53,092 nt of DNA from a virus, in the IMG/VR virus record IMGVR_UViG_3300033149_001838, positions 1-53,092 of that record, one strand, 5' to 3'. Of this stretch, positions 51,409 to 53,092 are shown in pieces. Below the pieces are notes generated by a model. That model saw only the letters and a program-made list of their open reading frames with translations, did not search any database and was not told where the DNA came from. Position 1 is the first letter of the stretch. Each line of letters starts with the position of its first letter. Both the position numbers and the translations under genes were made by a program.

Positions 51409-51535
51409 CTACCACATTGTGGTACAACCCTAACCAGGATCACTCACTACCACCCTGTAGCACCTTTCATGCTACATCGTGGTACAGCCCTAACTAAGAT
51501 CATCCACTACCACAATGTGACACAAACTATACCAC
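51409..51535. repeat. Two 60-bp direct repeats rich in GTGGTA/TACCAC
   Basis: GTGGTACA-x-CCCTAAC recurs with an exact 60-base period (51419 and 51479), followed in both by GATCA and ACTACCAC. The hexamer GTGGTA or its complement TACCAC appears about six times in 180 bases, forming inverted arms in each unit. It looks like protein-binding iterons. Confidence 0.65.
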
Positions 51536-51550
51536 ATAGCAAAATAATCC

Positions 51551-51586
51551 TTGACAAGGCCGATCACTCTTGATAAGGTGGTATCA
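51551..51586 (+). promoter_or_regulatory. Possible rightward promoter with overlapping operator-like palindrome
   Basis: TTGACA (51551-51556), 17 bp, TAAGGT as a weak -10 (51574-51579). TGATA-AGGTGG-TATCA (51571-51586) is an inverted repeat across the -10, as a repressor site would be. It lies ahead of the plus-strand genes and faces away from the leftward promoter at 50.9 kb. Confidence 0.35.
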
Positions 51587-51665
51587 TCGAAAAAGGGGAT
51601 TCATCCCCACAGCGGCCCTCGCCGCAAAAAGATTCTTTCTTTTCATAGCTGGAAATTTCCAGTCA

Positions 51666-51697
51666 GCAAGAAAAAATAGGCGTCCATTTTTTCTTGC
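51666..51697. repeat. Perfect 12-bp inverted repeat
   Basis: GCAAGAAAAAAT and ATTTTTTCTTGC (51666-51677, 51686-51697) enclose 8 bases. A smaller palindrome CTGGAAATTTCCAG (51649-51662) lies just before. AT-rich arms make a strong hairpin but a poor typical terminator. Confidence 0.6.
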
Positions 51698-51731
51698 AAT
51701 ATGTAACACATGGGCGCAAAGGAGAAAAGCA

Positions 51732-52109
51732 ATGGAGAAAAAAGAAGAAAAGGAAAAAACCGTATTAGAAATTCGACAGGATCAGGCTAAAAATCTTCGA
51801 AGCAAGGTCAGCACAGCAATTCTGGCGGGTAGAGTAGTTCCGCCAGAGTTACTTGCCCAACTGAAAAGAGCAGAAGAGTTGCTCGCTGAAGTAAAACTTC
51901 CCGAAACGGTCAAGGCAAAGGATGCTATTGTGACCGCATTTACAGAATTCATGCAGGACCCGAACGATAAGGAGAAGTTGAGACAGTCAGCACTTGACTT
52001 TCTCTTTCGGGATGCTGGAGAATCCCGAACGGTCGTACTCACAACCGTATCCGGTCAAGGTAGGACTTTCAGCTTAAAGATTAGCTGGACAAAGCCCGAC
52101 AAAGTATAG
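51732..52109 (+). CDS. Unknown plus-strand protein, 125 residues
   Basis: ATG at 51732 follows AAAGGAGA. The open frame extends further upstream (51570), but that part lies over the hairpins, is unlike coding sequence and has no ribosome site, so the shorter start is chosen. The protein is charged and helical (MEKKEEKEKTVLEIRQDQAK, LLAQLKRAEELLAEVKLPE) with a beta end (RTVVLTTVSGQGRTFSLKISW). Base use differs from the leftward genes. Function unknown. A strong stem-loop follows. Confidence 0.65.
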   Translation: MEKKEEKEKTVLEIRQDQAKNLRSKVSTAILAGRVVPPELLAQLKRAEELLAEVKLPETVKAKDAIVTAFTEFMQDPNDKEKLRQSALDFLFRDAGESRTVVLTTVSGQGRTFSLKISWTKPDKV

Positions 52110-52116
52110 TCCAGCC

Positions 52117-52156
52117 GCTACATGCCCCACAAAGAGTATCCTGTGGGGCATGTAGC
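52117..52156 (+). terminator. Strong stem-loop terminator or attenuator
   Basis: A perfect 15-bp stem: GCTACATGCCCCACA (52117-52131) with TGTGGGGCATGTAGC (52142-52156), loop of 10 bases, followed by ATTTTG. It sits 8 bases after the stop of the 125-residue gene. Confidence 0.65.
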
Positions 52157-52176
52157 ATTTTGGGAGGGATAGAAAA

Positions 52177-52317
52177 ATGGATCTAAATAAGTTAATTGAA
52201 AAAGCAGATAGAATAGACAAGTTTAAAGTAGAACTTGTCTTAACAAGCTATGAAAACGGTATCTTAACAAGGGATGGAGTAGTGCGGTATCTCAAAAGTA
52301 TCATCAAGGGGAATTGA
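52177..52317 (+). CDS. Small plus-strand protein, 46 residues
   Basis: ATG at 52177 follows GGGAGGG; stop TGA ends at 52317. It reads MDLNKLIEKADRIDKFKVE, then a short strand and a helix (DGVVRYLKSIIKGN). It is probably real, given a good ribosome site and normal composition. Function unknown; possibly a small DNA-binding or regulatory protein. Confidence 0.6.
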   Translation: MDLNKLIEKADRIDKFKVELVLTSYENGILTRDGVVRYLKSIIKGN

Positions 52318-52318
52318 C

Positions 52319-52507
52319 ATGAGAATTTATGGCAGTAAAATCAGCCCCTTTAGGCATGAAAGCCCTACGCCTAAAAGGGCATATTCAAATTTCCTATCAA
52401 AAGAGGAAAGGCTAATTTCCTCTTTTGACAAGAGGGAAAAGGCCAATAATAAACCCACCAAACGTTTGGTTTACACTACTGAGAATAGTTCCTGGATATG
52501 GGAATAA
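52319..52507 (+). CDS. Possible small protein of 62 residues overlapping hairpins
   Basis: An ORF beginning ATG one base after the previous stop, with AAGGGG nearby. The peptide (MRIYGSKISPFRHESPTPK, then ERLISSFDKREK) shows no domain. Two strong hairpins and a 14-bp palindrome lie inside it, and the codons simply follow their arms. It may be noncoding RNA rather than a gene. Confidence 0.35.
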   Translation: MRIYGSKISPFRHESPTPKRAYSNFLSKEERLISSFDKREKANNKPTKRLVYTTENSSWIWE

Positions 52508-52603
52508 TTTCCATATCCTATAGGACCCGCTCGTTTGAGCCTATTCCCCTACAGGGAAAAGGCTTGAACGGGCAGGAAAGTAACCCCATACATCCGGCCG
52601 GAT
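52344..52603. repeat. Dense run of hairpins and palindromes
   Basis: In 260 bases: GCCCCTTTAGGC (52344-52355) with GCCTAAAAGGGC (52369-52380); TCAAAAGAGGAAA (52397-52409) with TTTCCTCTTTTGA (52416-52428); palindrome ACCAAACGTTTGGT (52457-52470); GGATATGG (52494-52501) with CCATATCC (52511-52518); a ~17-bp imperfect stem 52532-52548 with 52554-52570; palindrome ATCCGGCCGGAT (52592-52603). No coding explanation is seen. Confidence 0.7.
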
Positions 52604-52727
52604 ATTCCCTTTACCATATCTCAATTTTAAATTTTCTACCCACCAGTATTTTTATTTTATCTTGCCCTATTATTTTTATTATAGAGGTTTCTCATAGTCG
52701 TGAATCCTGCATAATGGGAATAATAAT

Positions 52728-53092
52728 ATGAACTTATTCGAGATCAGAGACATTATAAAGTTTATAATAGACACTCAGGGGTATGAAACTGAGAATATCC
52801 CTGATCCCTTCCTGAATATCTATTATAACCCTGACATTAATACAAAGGGCAGTTATCAATATTGGACTAATACAATTAAGTTATATATTAAGAATAAAAA
52901 TATTCCAGTATTTGACATATTTTTAACCTTATGTCATGAATTAGTGCATTCGTGGCAACCTGATGTAGATAATTATATCTCTTATCAAGAAAGCCCTGAT
53001 AAGTATTATAGTCAACCCTGTGAGAGAGAAGCTTATTTAATAGAACTATTTATAGAAAAGTCTATTAGAAATCTTGCTATAGACAGAGACAT
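52728..53092 (+). CDS. HExxH metallopeptidase-like protein, cut by the right edge
   Basis: ATG at 52728 opens a frame to the end of the window (121 codons). It contains IFLTLCHELVHSWQP, the HExxH zinc-binding helix, and then SQPCEREAYLIEL, where the glutamate of EREAY fits as third zinc ligand. The layout matches SprT-like or IrrE/ImmA-like small peptidases. A weak GGGAA ribosome site precedes it. It is the second HExxH protein in the window but differs from the one at 48812. Confidence 0.75.
   Translation, partial: MNLFEIRDIIKFIIDTQGYETENIPDPFLNIYYNPDINTKGSYQYWTNTIKLYIKNKNIPVFDIFLTLCHELVHSWQPDVDNYISYQESPDKYYSQPCEREAYLIELFIEKSIRNLAIDRD

Larger units (their letters stand above)
51003..51731. 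other. Noncoding control region between leftward and rightward genes
   Basis: About 730 bases without a supported gene. It contains a direct repeat AAGAGAATGGG-S-GTA at 51176-51190 and 51206-51220, a pair of 60-bp repeats (51419-51535) with GTGGTA/TACCAC arms, a possible rightward promoter near 51551, and hairpins at 51649-51697. A replication origin, partition site or attachment region is possible; none can be proved from the sequence. Confidence 0.5.

Noticed and set aside
51570-51731. Extended start of the 125-residue plus-strand gene
   Set aside because: The upstream open part covers inverted repeats and has no ribosome site; ATG 51732 has AAAGGAGA.
51003-51731. CRISPR array from the repeats in the control region
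   Set aside because: Only two long repeats with no short identical repeat and unique spacer pattern.
1-53092. tRNA or rRNA genes
   Set aside because: No cloverleaf with a conserved T-loop or rRNA core segment was noticed by reading; a tRNAscan-SE run would settle it.

Overview
This window is a piece of the late (virion) region of an AT-rich, long-tailed double-stranded DNA phage or prophage. Almost everything from about 50.9 kb down to 1 is on the minus strand and reads leftward. Gene order and protein features are those of a siphovirus: terminase, portal, scaffold and a Mu gpT-like capsid protein, then a lambda-type tail set (gpG/gpGT with a -1 frameshift, a 2151-residue tape measure, gpM-, gpL-, gpK- and gpI/J-like tail tip proteins, and a fibre). 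The host cannot be named from this sequence. Strong AGGAGG ribosome sites and consensus sigma70 promoters show bacterial expression. No tRNA, rRNA or CRISPR array was seen.

Layout in transcription order (right to left): 50.9-48.4 kb, a TIM-barrel-like protein, small proteins, a duplicated HExxH metallopeptidase-like protein and a sigma-region-4-like regulator. 48.3-43.3 kb, terminase small and large subunits, an HNH homing endonuclease and the portal. 43.3-38.6 kb, a methyltransferase, sulfotransferase, scaffold, another HNH enzyme and a glycosyltransferase. 38.6-32.3 kb, a LAGLIDADG endonuclease, a tail-tube-like protein, an HNH enzyme, capsid decoration and major capsid proteins, and an EDxHD (Vsr-like) endonuclease. 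32.3-29.1 kb, small zinc-finger and surface proteins and a fibre-like protein with a signal peptide. 29.0-20.0 kb, a ten-gene sugar island (glycosyltransferases, two radical SAM enzymes, a DegT aminotransferase, an acyltransferase-methyltransferase fusion). 20.0-1.9 kb, connector, head-closure and tail genes. 1.7-0 kb, a fourth HNH enzyme and a partial glycosyltransferase. From about 51.0 kb rightward, a noncoding control region with 60-bp repeats leads into short plus-strand ORFs set among hairpins, and a cut-off HExxH gene.

The most striking feature is a repeated expression cassette in front of the homing endonuclease genes. Three copies have a near-identical perfect sigma70 promoter (TTGACA, 17 bp, TATAAT) followed by a structured leader; a fourth copy has the leader alone. 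On the minus strand each leader folds as a three-way junction, and the loop of its second hairpin is exactly complementary to the six bases just upstream of and overlapping the Shine-Dalgarno. The pairs differ between copies (CCUACU:AGUAGG twice, CCUAUC:GAUAGG, CUGCAU:AUGCAG), so the pseudoknot is supported by covariation, as are all three stems. It sits before two unrelated nuclease families (HNH and EDxHD) and looks like a translation-control RNA that I cannot match to a known class.

The endonucleases share zinc-ribbon repeats, and three of them carry a Shine-Dalgarno in their last codons that serves the next gene. Sugar, sulfate and methyl transfer genes are interleaved with virion genes, which suggests that virion proteins, a secreted fibre-like protein or the host surface are modified with glycans.
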